Shown: one piece after another, positions 24,001-32,193 of the stretch | Numbering within the stretch: the first letter of the stretch is position 1 | Layout: the number at the start of each line of letters is the position of its first letter | Assembly (NCBI RefSeq): GCF_012273895.1 | Contig: NC_052105.1 | Coordinates: forward strand, 310,001-374,000 | Direction of reading: 5' to 3' | Origin: Zerene cesonia | Taxonomy: Eukaryota; Arthropoda; Insecta; Lepidoptera; Pieridae | Length of the DNA: 64,000 bases | Made by a program: the position numbers and the translations under genes | Notes under the pieces: model-generated | The model's database searches: none | Told to the model about the DNA's origin: nothing | What the model saw: the letters and a program-made list of their open reading frames with translations, nothing else

Positions 24001-26120
24001 ACAGACTCCTTGAGACTCGATTTTGACCCACTTATTTAGGACATATATAATATAAACTTTATAAACACTTTTTTTTTCATCAGTTTTATTATCCTAATTG
24101 GGATGGTTTAATAATTTTCTTACGTCTATTCTCTATATAAGAGAAAGTGAGACAAATAAATTAAAGCGTCACGCTCAATTTTTTGAACCTTATTTATTAT
24201 TTATACAAAAGAAATTAAAAACCTACTATTATTAATAAACCGCCTCCTTGGTATAGTGGTTACTGAAGGATCCTGGATTCGATTCCCGGTTGAGACTCCC
24301 AAAAAATTTCTCGGTCTGGCAGGACACAAAAGGCTGATCTACTTGTCCAATACAGAGACCCGATCAGTGAAACAGATGTATGTCTTCTGCCCCATATCCC
24401 GCTAGGTGACACGGGACTTCACTTTTTTATTATTAATAATATCTTAAAGATTTAACTCCAATAACAATAATATAACATTAACTAAGCGTAAAGCTTAAAA
24501 TTTATCTAAAGCAATTTTTCATTTCTTAGGTATCACGGAAATGCAGTGGTAGATTTTGACTCGCCCCGCGGCGGCATAAGCCTGGAGACGGAGAAGACGG
24601 AGGGCGGCACGACCAGTAAGCTTCTGGTCACGAAAGCGGCCCTCACGGATTCGGGCAACTACACGTGTGTGCCAAATAACGCACACCCGGCTTCTGTGTC
24701 TGTACATGTTCTGAATGGTGAGTAGAACGCCATGCAATCGAAATCTATACTTAATGCTTATATTATAAAGCTGAAGTTGGATTAAATGCGTTGATCTCGG
24801 GAACGACAGGTTCAAATTGAAACATTGGTATTGTGTTACATAGTGCATTACTCGAGGAAAGCTTTACGTTATATTATAAAAAAAATTTTTTTCCTGTGAT
24901 TAATGCGGGTAAATTAGTAGCATCAGGTCTTTCTTAAAGAGAGAGAGACCTGAATAAATACAGTGTATCTATATTTATTCAAGTCTGTTCCTAGAGACTC
25001 AACAAACCGTCATGTTTGTTAATTTGTGGTTTTTTTTTTCTAAGTTAAAGGCTTTTAGACGGATTTAAACTTGATTTATTGATTATATTATTTATTCCCC
25101 ACGCTGTAAGTTGTTACCTTGGGGTAAATAATAGAATGAATAAATCGATTTTGAAATCCGGTTAAAAAGCTTTAATGTCTCAAAGTTCCAAAACCTTCAA
25201 ATTCTAAACATTGTTCGAATGCATTTCCCCCAACAATTTAACTAACAAACAATTATAATTACTGCATGTCCGCAAATGTAATGCAACAATATACGCGGTA
25301 CAAATATAACGCTAGGATAATGTCAAATTCATACAATACGATTTGGCATGATAACATGGGCTCACTATATAAATGGGTTTCCATTACGAATGATAATATT
25401 TTTTTATGTTGATAAAAAAAACGTAATAGTTTTTTTATCTATATAAGAGTTTTTAATTGGCACTGAATATACTCTTCAAACTCTCTTCAAACTGTTAAGA
25501 TAAATCGATATACGATAAGGGTTCTTCATCATCATCAGCCCCTATATGTTCCCATTGCTGGGACACAGGCCTCAACACAGTCAAACACACAGTTATTATT
25601 AAAAATAAATGTATTGAAGTTGTGGTGGCTCAGGGATGAGGGCCTCGAACTTAAAATCGATAAGTCGGTTCAGTTCAAAACGGTGAAGGTAAACATCGTG
25701 TATGAGGAAAACACCTACATGTCGAAGAACCAACAGTTCGACGACGTGTGATATCTGCCCACACTTGACTAGCGTGATGTATCATGGTTTGAACGCTCAG
25801 TGGAGACACAGGTCTCTAAGAAACAGGCTGTAAGAACACAGGTTCTTACAGCGGATTACCATATTGGCTGTTGATGATGATGATGAGAACCATGATGTTA
25901 AATAACGCAAATGGGTAAAGACCCATACGATTTCAGAAATGTACTAGCGTCTCTCTCTTTTATTAATGCTTTGTCAGGCCGTCTTTGTAAAGCTAATTAA
26001 TTTTCCACAGGTGAACACCCAGCTGCGATGCAAACGAGCAACCGCGCCTCCTCCTACCTCACCTCGCAGCTGAGTTGCGCCCTTCTCACCTACCTCCTGT
26101 CCTCCATGGCCTGCAGATGA
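11930..26120 (+). CDS. dpr: Dpr-family two-Ig cell-surface protein (5'-incomplete; six exons, joined)
   Basis: Dpr proteins are neuronal cell-surface Ig receptors that bind DIP partners to help match synapses. Joining 11930-12075, 15445-15655, 19755-19796, 23221-23338, 24530-24717 and 26011-26120 gives 815 nt in one open frame: 271 residues including a split first codon, then TGA. Ig1 spans about 18-118, with Cys40, Trp52 and Cys102 in the YEC motif. It carries the family signatures SWMRKRDLHILT and QPRDAGVYECQINTEPKI. A linker covers about 119-137. Ig2 spans about 138-234, with Cys157, Trp173 and Cys219, and includes DSPRGGISL and DSGNYTC. GEHPAAMQT and a hydrophobic end suggest a GPI signal. 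N-glycosylation sequons are at Asn27, Asn47 and Asn216. The start codon and signal peptide are missing. Family assignment is firm, but which Dpr paralogue it is cannot be decided; the symbol marks the family only. Confidence 0.93.
12076..14697. other. Intron between Dpr exons 1 and 2 (first part), noncoding
   Basis: AT-rich intron. A GC-richer patch at about 12455-12650 is the only segment with distinct composition. Its 65-73 codon frames on both strands show no domain, so a conserved noncoding element is at least as likely as an exon. At about 13990-14075, a CTCTCGAACCC block followed by CCTAACCACTGG looks like the tRNA-like head of a SINE on the minus strand, without its body. Confidence 0.5.
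14698..14890 (-). mobile_element. Non-autonomous Helitron (minus strand), degenerate
   Basis: Read on the minus strand, it ends with a hairpin-like block (complement of CCCGCCCATGGCTTCGCCCAT) followed by CTAG (14698-14701). This is the Helitron 3' signature common in Lepidoptera. The other boundary, near the GGCAGACAGGG at about 14870-14885, is uncertain. It has no coding capacity. The 73-codon frame at 14588-14809 partly overlaps it and is not a gene. Confidence 0.55.
14900..15444. other. Rest of the intron upstream of Dpr exon 2
   Basis: AT-rich intronic DNA without repeats I recognise. It ends in the acceptor TATTTGTCTCAG immediately before 15445. Confidence 0.7.
15445..15655 (+). CDS. 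dpr: Dpr exon: C-terminal half of Ig1
   Basis: Acceptor TTGTCTCAG, donor AAG|GTAATA at 15656. It starts in phase 0 and ends in phase 1. It encodes VSWMRKRDLHILTSH, FTYTGDARFSVLHP, DWDLKIDYVQPRDAGVYEC and QINTEPKINMAVVLNVE. The Ig core tryptophan and second cysteine are both present, and the DxGxYxC strand-F motif is intact. These blocks are the most diagnostic Dpr segments in the window. Confidence 0.95.
15656..16402. other. Intron after Dpr exon 2, AT-rich
   Basis: No recognisable repeat or exon. The open frame continuing past 15655 stops at once (within about 20 bases) and is intronic. Confidence 0.65.
16403..16526 (+). mobile_element. Fold-back MITE, family C copy 2 (shortened)
   Basis: Has the family leader (TAGTATTT...ATGTTTGATTTTACGT) and the ATACATTTAGAAAATAAAGACTTTT start of the inverted repeat. 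A short core with CCCTGTGACCCCGCTCG follows, then the closing TTAAAAAGTCTTTA. Much of the stem is deleted relative to the copies at 8453 and 62914. It directly abuts a minus-strand Helitron end, so it may have inserted into that element. Confidence 0.6.
16527..16736 (-). mobile_element. Non-autonomous Helitron (minus strand)
   Basis: Read on the minus strand it begins TCCTACTCATATTATAAATA, the standard 5' end of lepidopteran short Helitrons. It passes through a 'CTGAATCAATTGCAATGAAA' region and reaches a GC-rich hairpin block (complement of CGCCCGCCCCGCGG) at its 3' side. The terminal CTAG appears displaced or lost where the adjacent MITE lies. The host T at 16737 after GA fits insertion between A and T. 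The 65-codon minus-strand frame here is part of the repeat. Confidence 0.65.
16737..19754. other. Intron between Dpr exons 2 and 3, noncoding
   Basis: AT-rich. An open frame of 116 codons at 18979-19329 is the longest outside N-runs but is rich in Tyr, Phe, Ile and Lys, as expected for chance frames in this DNA, and shows no domain. A perfect TGACGTCA lies at 19025-19032. The intron ends in the pyrimidine-rich acceptor TTGTCTTGCATTGCAG. Confidence 0.6.
19755..19796 (+). CDS. dpr: Candidate Dpr microexon: 14-residue Pro-rich inter-Ig linker (cassette-like)
   Basis: A 42-nt segment lies between a good acceptor (TTGCATTGCAG) and a donor (CAG|GTATAC). It enters in phase 1 and leaves in phase 1, matching exons 2 and 4. 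When included it encodes ESYTPAPQTPPRS plus split codons for Asp and Ala. When skipped, exon 2 joins exon 4 in frame (NVE followed by an Ala run and TIWGSQDVYV). Both products place the insert between Ig1 and Ig2, outside the conserved folds. Composition is GC- and Pro-rich, unlike the surrounding intron. Its use in mRNA is inferred, not proven. Confidence 0.6.
19834..20833. other. Assembly gap of exactly 1000 Ns
   Basis: A run of 1000 N, a round number that usually marks a gap of unknown true size. It lies in the intron just after the 42-nt exon, so it could hide further linker exons. The long frames that span it are artefacts of the Ns. Confidence 0.98.
20834..21000. other. Intron 3' of the gap
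   Basis: Short AT-rich intronic stretch with no feature recognised. Confidence 0.6.
21001..21225 (+). repeat. Interspersed repeat, family H copy 1
   Basis: The blocks AACACGCTTTGACAAAAATC, GTATTGTCATCGGTCCTCAA, AAAGTGGGTCAAAATC, GTCGGTTACAAA and CAGGTGAAGCTAATAAAA recur, in the same order and with substitutions, at 34225-34490 and inverted at 38065-38260, with a fragment at 24003-24060. Its class is not certain; it is a dispersed noncoding lepidopteran repeat. Confidence 0.6.
21749..21934 (+). mobile_element. Short non-autonomous Helitron
   Basis: Begins TCTCTGTATATATAAATTCA after a host A and ends GGGTCAGCTAG before a host T, the A|TC...CTAG|T structure of Helitrons. A small hairpin (ACGC, six-base loop, GCGT) lies shortly before the CTAG. 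The internal GGCTGAACCGATACGCATGA block is typical of these elements. It is 186 bp with no coding capacity. Confidence 0.8.
21935..22640. other. Intron, AT-rich
   Basis: No exon or clearly bounded repeat. The GTCTGACAGACTGACAGC run near 22403-22420 may be a repeat remnant. Confidence 0.5.
22641..22747 (+). mobile_element. Helitron 3' end
   Basis: A perfect GC hairpin (CGCGG, six-base loop, CCGCG at 22719-22734) is followed after nine bases by CTAG (22744-22747), the 3' terminal signature of a short Helitron on the + strand. The 5' boundary is not recognisable, so the start given is approximate. Confidence 0.6.
22748..23220. other. Intron upstream of Dpr exon 4
   Basis: AT-rich with no feature recognised. 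Ends in the acceptor TTTGTACACAG. Confidence 0.65.
23221..23338 (+). CDS. dpr: Dpr exon: N-terminal half of Ig2
   Basis: Acceptor TGTACACAG, donor ATG|GTAAGA at 23339. It enters in phase 1 and ends in phase 2 (TG|G, splitting the Ig2 tryptophan codon). It encodes an Ala run, then TIWGSQDVYVKKGSTISLTC with the first Ig2 cysteine, then SVNVHSSPPSSASVL. The WGSxDxYVxxGSTISLTC pattern matches the start of Ig2 in Dpr proteins. Confidence 0.93.
23339..24238. other. Intron between Dpr exons 4 and 5 (first part)
   Basis: AT-rich. An inverted fragment of repeat family H (ACTCGATTTTGACCCACTT) lies at about 24003-24060. Nothing else was recognised. Confidence 0.6.
24239..24427 (+). repeat. tRNA-derived SINE, family B copy 2, with 12-bp target-site duplication
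   Basis: A-box-like CCTTGGTATAGTGGTTACTG and B-box-like GATTCGATTCCCGG are followed by the same body as the copy at 4639 (CTCGGTCTGGCAGGAC ... CTGCCCCATATCCCG ... ACGGGACTTCACTTTT). The copy is flanked by TATTATTAATAA on both sides (24227-24238 and 24428-24439), as expected of LINE-driven retroposition. It sits inside an intron and contributes no coding sequence. Confidence 0.85.
24530..24717 (+). CDS. dpr: Dpr exon: C-terminal half of Ig2
   Basis: Acceptor TTTCATTTCTTAG, donor AATG|GTGAGT at 24718. It enters in phase 2 and ends in phase 1. It completes the Ig2 tryptophan, then encodes YHGNAVVDFDSPRGGISLE, TEKTEGGTTSKLLVTKAALT and DSGNYTCVPNNAHPASVSVH. The second Ig2 cysteine is in the YTC motif, which also carries an N-glycosylation sequon (NYT). 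A 109-codon minus-strand frame over this exon is a shadow. Confidence 0.95.
24718..25039. other. Start of the last Dpr intron
   Basis: AT-rich intronic DNA. A short TCTTTCTTAAAGAGAGAG inverted tract lies near 24930-24948. Confidence 0.6.
25040..25179. mobile_element. Fold-back MITE, family C copy 3 (no leader)
   Basis: Left arm TAAAGGCTTTTAGACGGATT ... TTGATTTATTGATTATATT and right arm AATAGAATGAATAAATCGAT ... GAAATCCGGTTAAAAAGCTT are near-complementary, with a short loop around CCCCACGCTGTAAG. The family leader seen in other copies is absent. It lies in the last intron. Confidence 0.65.
25180..25526. other. Intron, no feature recognised
   Basis: AT-rich intronic DNA between the MITE and the SINE pair. 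Confidence 0.6.
25527..25578 (-). repeat. SINE family A fragment (3' tail, minus strand)
   Basis: Starts with CATCATCATCAGCC and continues CCCATTGCTGGGACACAGGC, the inverted 3' end of family A. Only about 50 bases remain. It lies inverted next to the + strand copy at 25620. Confidence 0.8.
25620..25886 (+). repeat. tRNA-derived SINE, family A copy in the last Dpr intron
   Basis: The head GTGGTGGCTCAGGGATGAGG and CGATAAGTCGGTT resemble pol III A and B boxes. The body has AAAACGGTGAAGGTAAACAT, TTCGACGACGTGTGATATCT and the ending GATGATGATGATGA. Compared with the full copies at 38366 and 56149, the segment between the B box and AAACGGTGAAGG is deleted. Confidence 0.85.
25887..26010. other. End of the last Dpr intron
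   Basis: Ends in the acceptor TTAATTTTCCACAG immediately before 26011. Confidence 0.8.
26011..26120 (+). CDS. dpr: Dpr terminal exon: C-terminal tail with GPI-like signal and stop
   Basis: Enters in phase 1 after TTTTCCACAG. It encodes the family-typical GEHPAAMQT, then SNRASSYLTSQ and a hydrophobic end LSCALLTYLLSSMACR, stopping at TGA 26118-26120. The order of a small-residue stretch, then hydrophobic residues to the end, with no basic cytoplasmic domain, fits a GPI-attachment signal, the usual membrane anchor inferred for Dprs. The hydrophobic segment is short and partly polar, so anchoring is inferred. Confidence 0.93.
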
Positions 26121-26728
26121 TCACTCTGCGACCACGTGTGATGAGATGGAACTCTTGTTGAAATTCACTGCGTATCTGTCTAAATGTACTTCTGTCTATG
26201 GTTAGGACGTAAGTCGTCTAAATGTGCGCATGTCTATGGTACATCAATTTGGTTAAAACACAAATACTAGCCACTTTATATACAGATAATTTATTTGTTA
26301 ATAATATTTTGGAAGAATTTGGTGTCTTGTAGATGTTATATCATCTGTTTTATTTATTCTTTATCACTATTTAGTCAGGGCTATTTTCATTCTGAATTGT
26401 TAACAAGTGTTATAATTTCGAAGCTGCCGACAATTGTTTCATCTCAATCTCTAAAGAGTAACTTAGTATAATATTTGACGCGTTAGTAAAAATTAATAAT
26501 AAATAAGAACTCGAAACATTTAAGCATCTAATCCTCTTATTTTAAAACTTTTAAAATAAATCCAAAACCGTAGTAATAAGTGTTATTGCTGAGATTGTAT
26601 TAATAATTTGGCTTGTTAAAAAAACAAGCATATATGGTAGAATATAATTTAAGATTTTCTTTCATTTTACTTAAACAATATTATAAATTTATAAGAGGAT
26701 TGGATGTTGTTCCTAGATTAAGTGTTAA

Positions 26729-26837
26729 AGACGTAGTTACAAAAAGGTTCCCCATCTATCTAGATCCAGTCTGAACAGGATTAAATTGAAAAGGTTGATT
26801 ATTATAATTGATAATTGATTTTCTTGTAACTACGTCT
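26729..26837. repeat. 14-bp inverted repeat flanking an 81-base interior in the probable 3' UTR
   Basis: AGACGTAGTTACAA at 26729-26742 is the exact reverse complement of 26824-26837. In RNA it could form a stem closing an 81-nt loop. It could also be the terminal repeats of a small MITE. No target-site duplication was identified. Confidence 0.55.
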
Positions 26838-26953
26838 GTTGATATGAAAGTAATTGTTAAATCTATTATATAATTAAATGCTTATGAACCTTAATTTGTG
26901 TATCGACTTTAAGTACTGCAAATATGTGATATTATTTTACATAATCAAATAAT

Positions 26954-26959
26954 AATAAA
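26954..26959 (+). terminator. Candidate polyadenylation signal AATAAA
   Basis: AATAAA followed within about 15-45 bases by GT-rich sequence (TTGAGTGAGAATGGC, then TTGTCTGATTTGG), the usual layout of a cleavage site. Other AATAAA hexamers nearby (26498, 27532, 27555) are alternatives. Confidence 0.35.
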
Positions 26960-27560
26960 CGGACAGATTGAGTGAGAATGGCATTGTCTGATTTGGTTCA
27001 TATTAGTGATGCATGGACCTAAAATTATTTAAACCTTTTTCCAATAATAACTTCAATGTATTCATATTTATTTCCAGCATTTAAATAAACACGTGGCATA
27101 TTTTTAAAACAAACATTTATCACTCAATCTGATTAATTGTAAAGCTAATCTATACGTAATATTATAAAATATATGAATAAAGAAACTATTCATAGTTATT
27201 CCTAGATTACGTAATTATTATCTAAACCTAAAAGGAACTCAAATAATATTTCGTACAGGATAGCTGAAGCCTATTCTACAATATACATTCCATTACGAAT
27301 TTGCAAGAGTGTACATTACCAGTTTGTAAATAAGGTAATACCTACTTTAACATAGAAATTACGCGATGTATATAGTCAAATTATTGTATATAATTACTAT
27401 GAGTTAGTAGTTGCCGATAGATCGGAGTTGAAATGTTTATTTGTTCTTAGAACATTCTAGTTACAATTTTAAGAAGACCCCTTTTCTGATTCTATGTTAT
27501 GGTATGCATACAACTGCCTACGTAATAGTTAAATAAACGTTGAAACAAAATGTAAATAAA

Positions 27561-28632
27561 AGTATTATTTTATTTGTTTAAAAATATTCATCTGTTGTAT
27601 AATTCATAATATTCGATAAAAATATCGAACAGGCGTAATACAGCCTCATAATATAATCTTATTCAAGGAGAAATGATTAACGTTTGTTAACGAATTTTCT
27701 AGCAGCTCTAATGTACATGAAATTAATGACCTCAATAGCATTTTGTCAGCCGAACAGCTCGAATAGGTTCTCGATTAAAATCGCTAATCACTAAACAATA
27801 GAAGCAAATAATTAAACCTCAGTTTCTGAGAAAACAATCCGTGTACCCAGTAAATTATTTTCTATAATAAACATCCGATCTGTGTAGCTGAAGTATCGAC
27901 TATACTGGTGTACCAAGGTAGAGATAAAAACTACTTTTAACAAAGAAAGAAAGCAGGATAAAATTGCAGAGCGCGAGTCAAACTGTTCTTGCGCTATGTC
28001 ACCCATTGTTTCCAACGCAGACAAAGCCGGGAGACAAAAGCGCAACAATGTGACCGGTTCGCAAAGATTTCTCATTAAAACAAAGCTTCGTCAACACTGG
28101 AGATAAACAAATTTGAATTTTTACATCGATTGTATTGTTGAAACTGAACGTTGCTAGCTTGCAAATTTAGTTTTGTGTGTAATAAAATATTCCATTGAAT
28201 ATGTTGGTTACAATTTCTGTTTTTTGTTTTTAATTAGTATGTAAATTGATTGTGTTCATTTTGTTCAGAAGGTATATTATTCCCGTGAATTAATTATGTA
28301 ATCGACTAAATAAAATAAGACACTTATAAAATATGCCGTTCGTTGTTATATATTGTAAGATGCAAACCATAAGATAAGAAAATATATGGAAAGTGAATCG
28401 AAGACACGATGTTTTGATATTAACTAAGTTTAACGAAAAGAGGTCTTCGTGATAATTAGGAATTAACGACAAATAAATTAAATTATTATTAAATTCTAAC
28501 GACTGTTTTCATAATTAAATCATTTATTTAACATTCCATATTTTCAATTTGCGGTTTATGTATGCGTTACGTTACCCGTTTGCTAACGTAAGATATCATT
28601 TTGTCTTTTATCTTTAAATAATATTGAGTAAT
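27561..28632. other. Noncoding DNA after the Dpr gene
   Basis: No gene is supported. The 87-codon minus-strand frame at 27812-28075 and the 60-codon frame at 28290-28472 have no recognisable domain. A GC-richer patch at 27965-28065 could be a regulatory element. Confidence 0.5.
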
Positions 28633-28689
28633 TAATAATATTATGAATAAATCGCGTTTAAAATCCGTTAACAAGTTTTTAATTTCTAA
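28633..28689. mobile_element. Fold-back MITE, family C fragment (one arm)
   Basis: TATGAATAAATCGCGTTTAA followed by AATCCGTTAACAAG and TTTTTAATTTCTAA matches one arm of family C. The opposite arm and the core are missing. Confidence 0.6.
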
Positions 28690-31600
28690 TATTGAGTCAT
28701 CAATTCAGTCTGTAATATTTAATATTATTAAAACGAAGACGAGATTTTTTCCCTCAAATAATCCTCAATAATATAAAACCTCAAATAATATTGTGCAAAA
28801 TTCGTACAATTTCCCATTTGCTTTAAGAAAAGTCAAAGTGAAATGGGATTATAAATGTCACACGGCTCTAACTCAGCGGTAACGTGTGCTACGTGACACT
28901 ACGCGGCATTGCTACGCAGTGCTACGGGGCTGCTACGCGATGTAGCGACTCTACGATAGCGATAACTACGTGTAGCTGGAATTCAGTTATAAATATTATA
29001 TTTTGTATTAATTGTACTATCAGTGCTATATTTGTCAAAGAAAATATCAAATAATATTTAGCCCTGAACGAATGACAACATGATTTATCCATTCAAATAT
29101 TCTCTTATAAAGTACTCGCAAATATTATCAAATTATTTAAATATTGCAAAAATCATGCTTTTCTTTTCTTTGTGAAAGGAAGTGTTGGGTTTCAATGCAA
29201 AAATAATGTTTAAATTTAAGATTTAGTTTGCAATTTCGTTCAAAAATAATTCACACAGTAAAATAGGACATGGAGCGCAAATTGAAAATCAGTAAAATCT
29301 CTTCCCCTAAATCTTGTAAAGTAGAATAAATCTAACATAGTACAGTAGATGATTATACCTAGCTATGTTCCTTATCTAGTAGCAAGTTAACAATTGTTTA
29401 TACGTAAAAACGTTTTTTAAACAAACGTCGCTGGGGTTATTGGTTTTCTTTTGTATTTTGTAAATATTGTAACGAAAGACGGAGGTATTATTAAATAAAC
29501 ATATGAAAATCTTATGGCCTTTTATTTATGACTATTTTCCTTATACTTACGTAATCTAGAAACAGACATGACAATGTAAAGTTGTATGTGAAGACATTTT
29601 AATAATTGGTAATAAAATAGTTCACATTTTAAGAAATTGTCATAAAATTGAAGAAGAACAAAGTCAGTCCACTTAAGATACTGTTTCACATTCATATTTT
29701 TCCTGTTAAACCAAATTTTGTTACGGAAATGATTCGAGGTTATACTCAAACAAATTTGTTTTTTATACACGACTAAGGAAACATTATAGGAAAAGGTAAA
29801 AAATATTTAAACAATTGTAATAAGATTTGTTGAATTGAAGGCGAATAATATTTTTAAGGAGGTATGAACAATATATATTTAAGAAATGAATTTGAGATAA
29901 AATTGGTTCTGTGTCAAGGAAATAATCATTTAAAAGTACACACAAGGCAAAATCAAGGCCCGGGCGAGACTATTTTATACTATCTTTATGATAAATTATA
30001 ATCCGGGCTATTTTCAAGATAACTACTGTGAAGATTGAACAAACATTTTCATAGCTATAGTATAGCAGCCATAAAACGTTATTTATAGAAAAAAGTATGA
30101 CTTAAATCTGTGGGACATGACAATAACATCATATGATATTGCTCCCTGCGCGTTTGTCCCTTATGTTTTTTCTGAATACAATTATTAGATATTAGAGGCA
30201 TCGTAATATGAAAATTGAGTGCGTACCAATCATAAGAAGTATATTACAGCGAATATCACAAACGCTCCACAATAATTTCTTTAATAAAACCCGTATGAGC
30301 TCCATTTCAATTTGGAGAAATGCGAATTCGAAAAACCCACACATGAAAGCAAAATTTGCGCCATAATTACTTCGCTTTGAGGAAAAATGTATTCCTTGCC
30401 CTCCGAGATAATGGTTTATAAATTTGATAACGAAAAAGGCGTCGCAAATATGAAGAAAAAATAAATATATTAAGAATGTAGGCGTTTTGATTTCGATCTG
30501 AGTGAAATGGAGTCTTAAGCGGTAACAAATCTCTTCGCACAAACAGCAATCATTGAAAATGATATTTGGTAATCCTTTAAGTATATTTGCTTGAGATCTA
30601 AGAGTATCAAATACTTTTGGCGGCGTTCAAATTGTGGATTTTAATGTCGAAAATACTTTGGAATCCTCTTCATAACGTGATTAATATTTGAACAACAAGA
30701 CGTTACGAAAGTTGAAGGTTTTGTTTACCGTTCTTTTACGCACGTATTCTCCAATGGGCAAAGGTATGTTCTGAGGAAAATTTAAAAGTTTGTACAAAAT
30801 AATGTGAAGACGAATTGTTCTTTCCCGCAAAAATCTTGTGTACATGGCGTATCCAAATCTGTTTAAATGATTACTAGGAAATACATTAATATGATATGAT
30901 ATGAAATTATAACATTTAAAAAATATATTTTTTGGTAACTGTAAATTAGAAAAGCGTACCTTATTACTGTGTCAAAAAAAGTAGGAATTTAGGTTAATTA
31001 TACCAAATATTTTAATTAATTCATTTCTATTCTTCATCATATCATCTCAGTATTATACTTGTAATGTTATGTTGTTGAAATTTACCTTGTTTTCTTTTAG
31101 TTGACCCTATAAATGAATCTATTAAGATGTAATATGAAATATTAGAGACGACATTGGCTATTTTAACAATATTTAAAAGACATTAAAATAATATTGTGAT
31201 GCCATGGAAAATATCCAGTATTTATTATACAGACTACAAATACACACAACACGTAAATACTCCATGCTGATTCTTAATGTAAGTATAATGCCCGAGTGAA
31301 TCCGTAGTTTAAGCCTACTTCACATAAACAGTATTCCAAGTTAATGACCTCGAAAATCTGCAGCCACGAACGCTTATCTCAGAGCCATCAGCGGATCCGC
31401 GAAACAATTTTCGAATTCTCCCCGACAACGCGACGTCATCACGGGAAATCTTTTTTCTTATTTTATAACATATACCGTACGCTGGTTCGTGTTCGTGGTT
31501 ATGTTTTTCTCAAATTACTTTCATGTTAAGGGTAAACGGTGTACATGGAAGATTCATATTCAAATTGTTTAATGGAGAATATGAAGGCTCCTCTTCTGAG

Positions 31601-32112
31601 CTAAAGGGCTTTTTGCATACATGTTTCGTCATTAAAGTACAATTTTCCGATGAATCTTCTGTTTGTCTGATTGTTTTGATTGAATGATGTGATGTGACTC
31701 ACTGTTATAGCCGATGCTAATACAATTTCTACTTTTATTAAAGAATACGAAATAACGAATAAACTTCACAGCGTTGACGTTCTGCTTTAACAAGTAGATT
31801 TTTTGATGCTAGTAAATTTATTGTAATTTACGACATAACGACCTAAAGACAGTTTATAAAAAACTACACTATTAATTTAGCTATGATGAGCTATTAGCTA
31901 TAGACCGCGACTTTAACGGCGTAGCTATGAAGATTTTTTAATCAAGGACATGTATTTCTCATCTCATCTCATCATCTCATTCGTAATCTACTTGCCAAAT
32001 TTCAAGTTTATGGTACAAAATTCAAAGATTTGCACGTAAGCGTGCAGATATTCTTAGACGCATTTTATTCAATCCTATTGCAAAAACCGTACGTTATTCT
32101 TACCAAATGTTT
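28690..32112. other. AT-rich intergenic DNA with a GCTACG-rich patch
   Basis: No gene is supported. 28884-28976 is a GC-rich patch in which CTACG-type motifs recur many times (see findings). Two overlapping minus-strand frames at 30192-30549 (116 and 60 codons) have no domain. A GC-richer patch lies at 31350-31450. Confidence 0.5.
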
Positions 32113-32193
32113 CATCATCATCATCAATCATTTATGTTCCCATTGCACATTCTCATTACACTGGCCTCCTATAAGGGTCCACCACCCTGGGCA
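32113..32193 (-). repeat. SINE family A fragment (minus strand)
   Basis: Inverted 3' end of family A: CATCATCATCATCAATC, then TATGTTCCCATTGCAC and CTGGCCTCCTATAAGGGTCC. The 5' portion is missing. Confidence 0.75.

Larger units (their letters stand above)
26121..27560 (+). other. Probable Dpr 3' UTR
   Basis: AT-rich sequence after the stop with several AATAAA signals: 26498, 26954 (followed by GT-rich sequence, a good candidate), 27532 and 27555. The true end cannot be chosen from sequence alone. A 14-bp inverted repeat with AGACGTAGTTACAA arms lies at 26729-26742 and 26824-26837. Confidence 0.5.

Noticed and set aside
24239..24290. Possible tRNA gene
   Set aside because: Same SINE family head, with a 12-bp target duplication around the whole element.
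24519..24848. 109-codon minus-strand frame
   Set aside because: It is the shadow of the Ig2 exon on the opposite strand.
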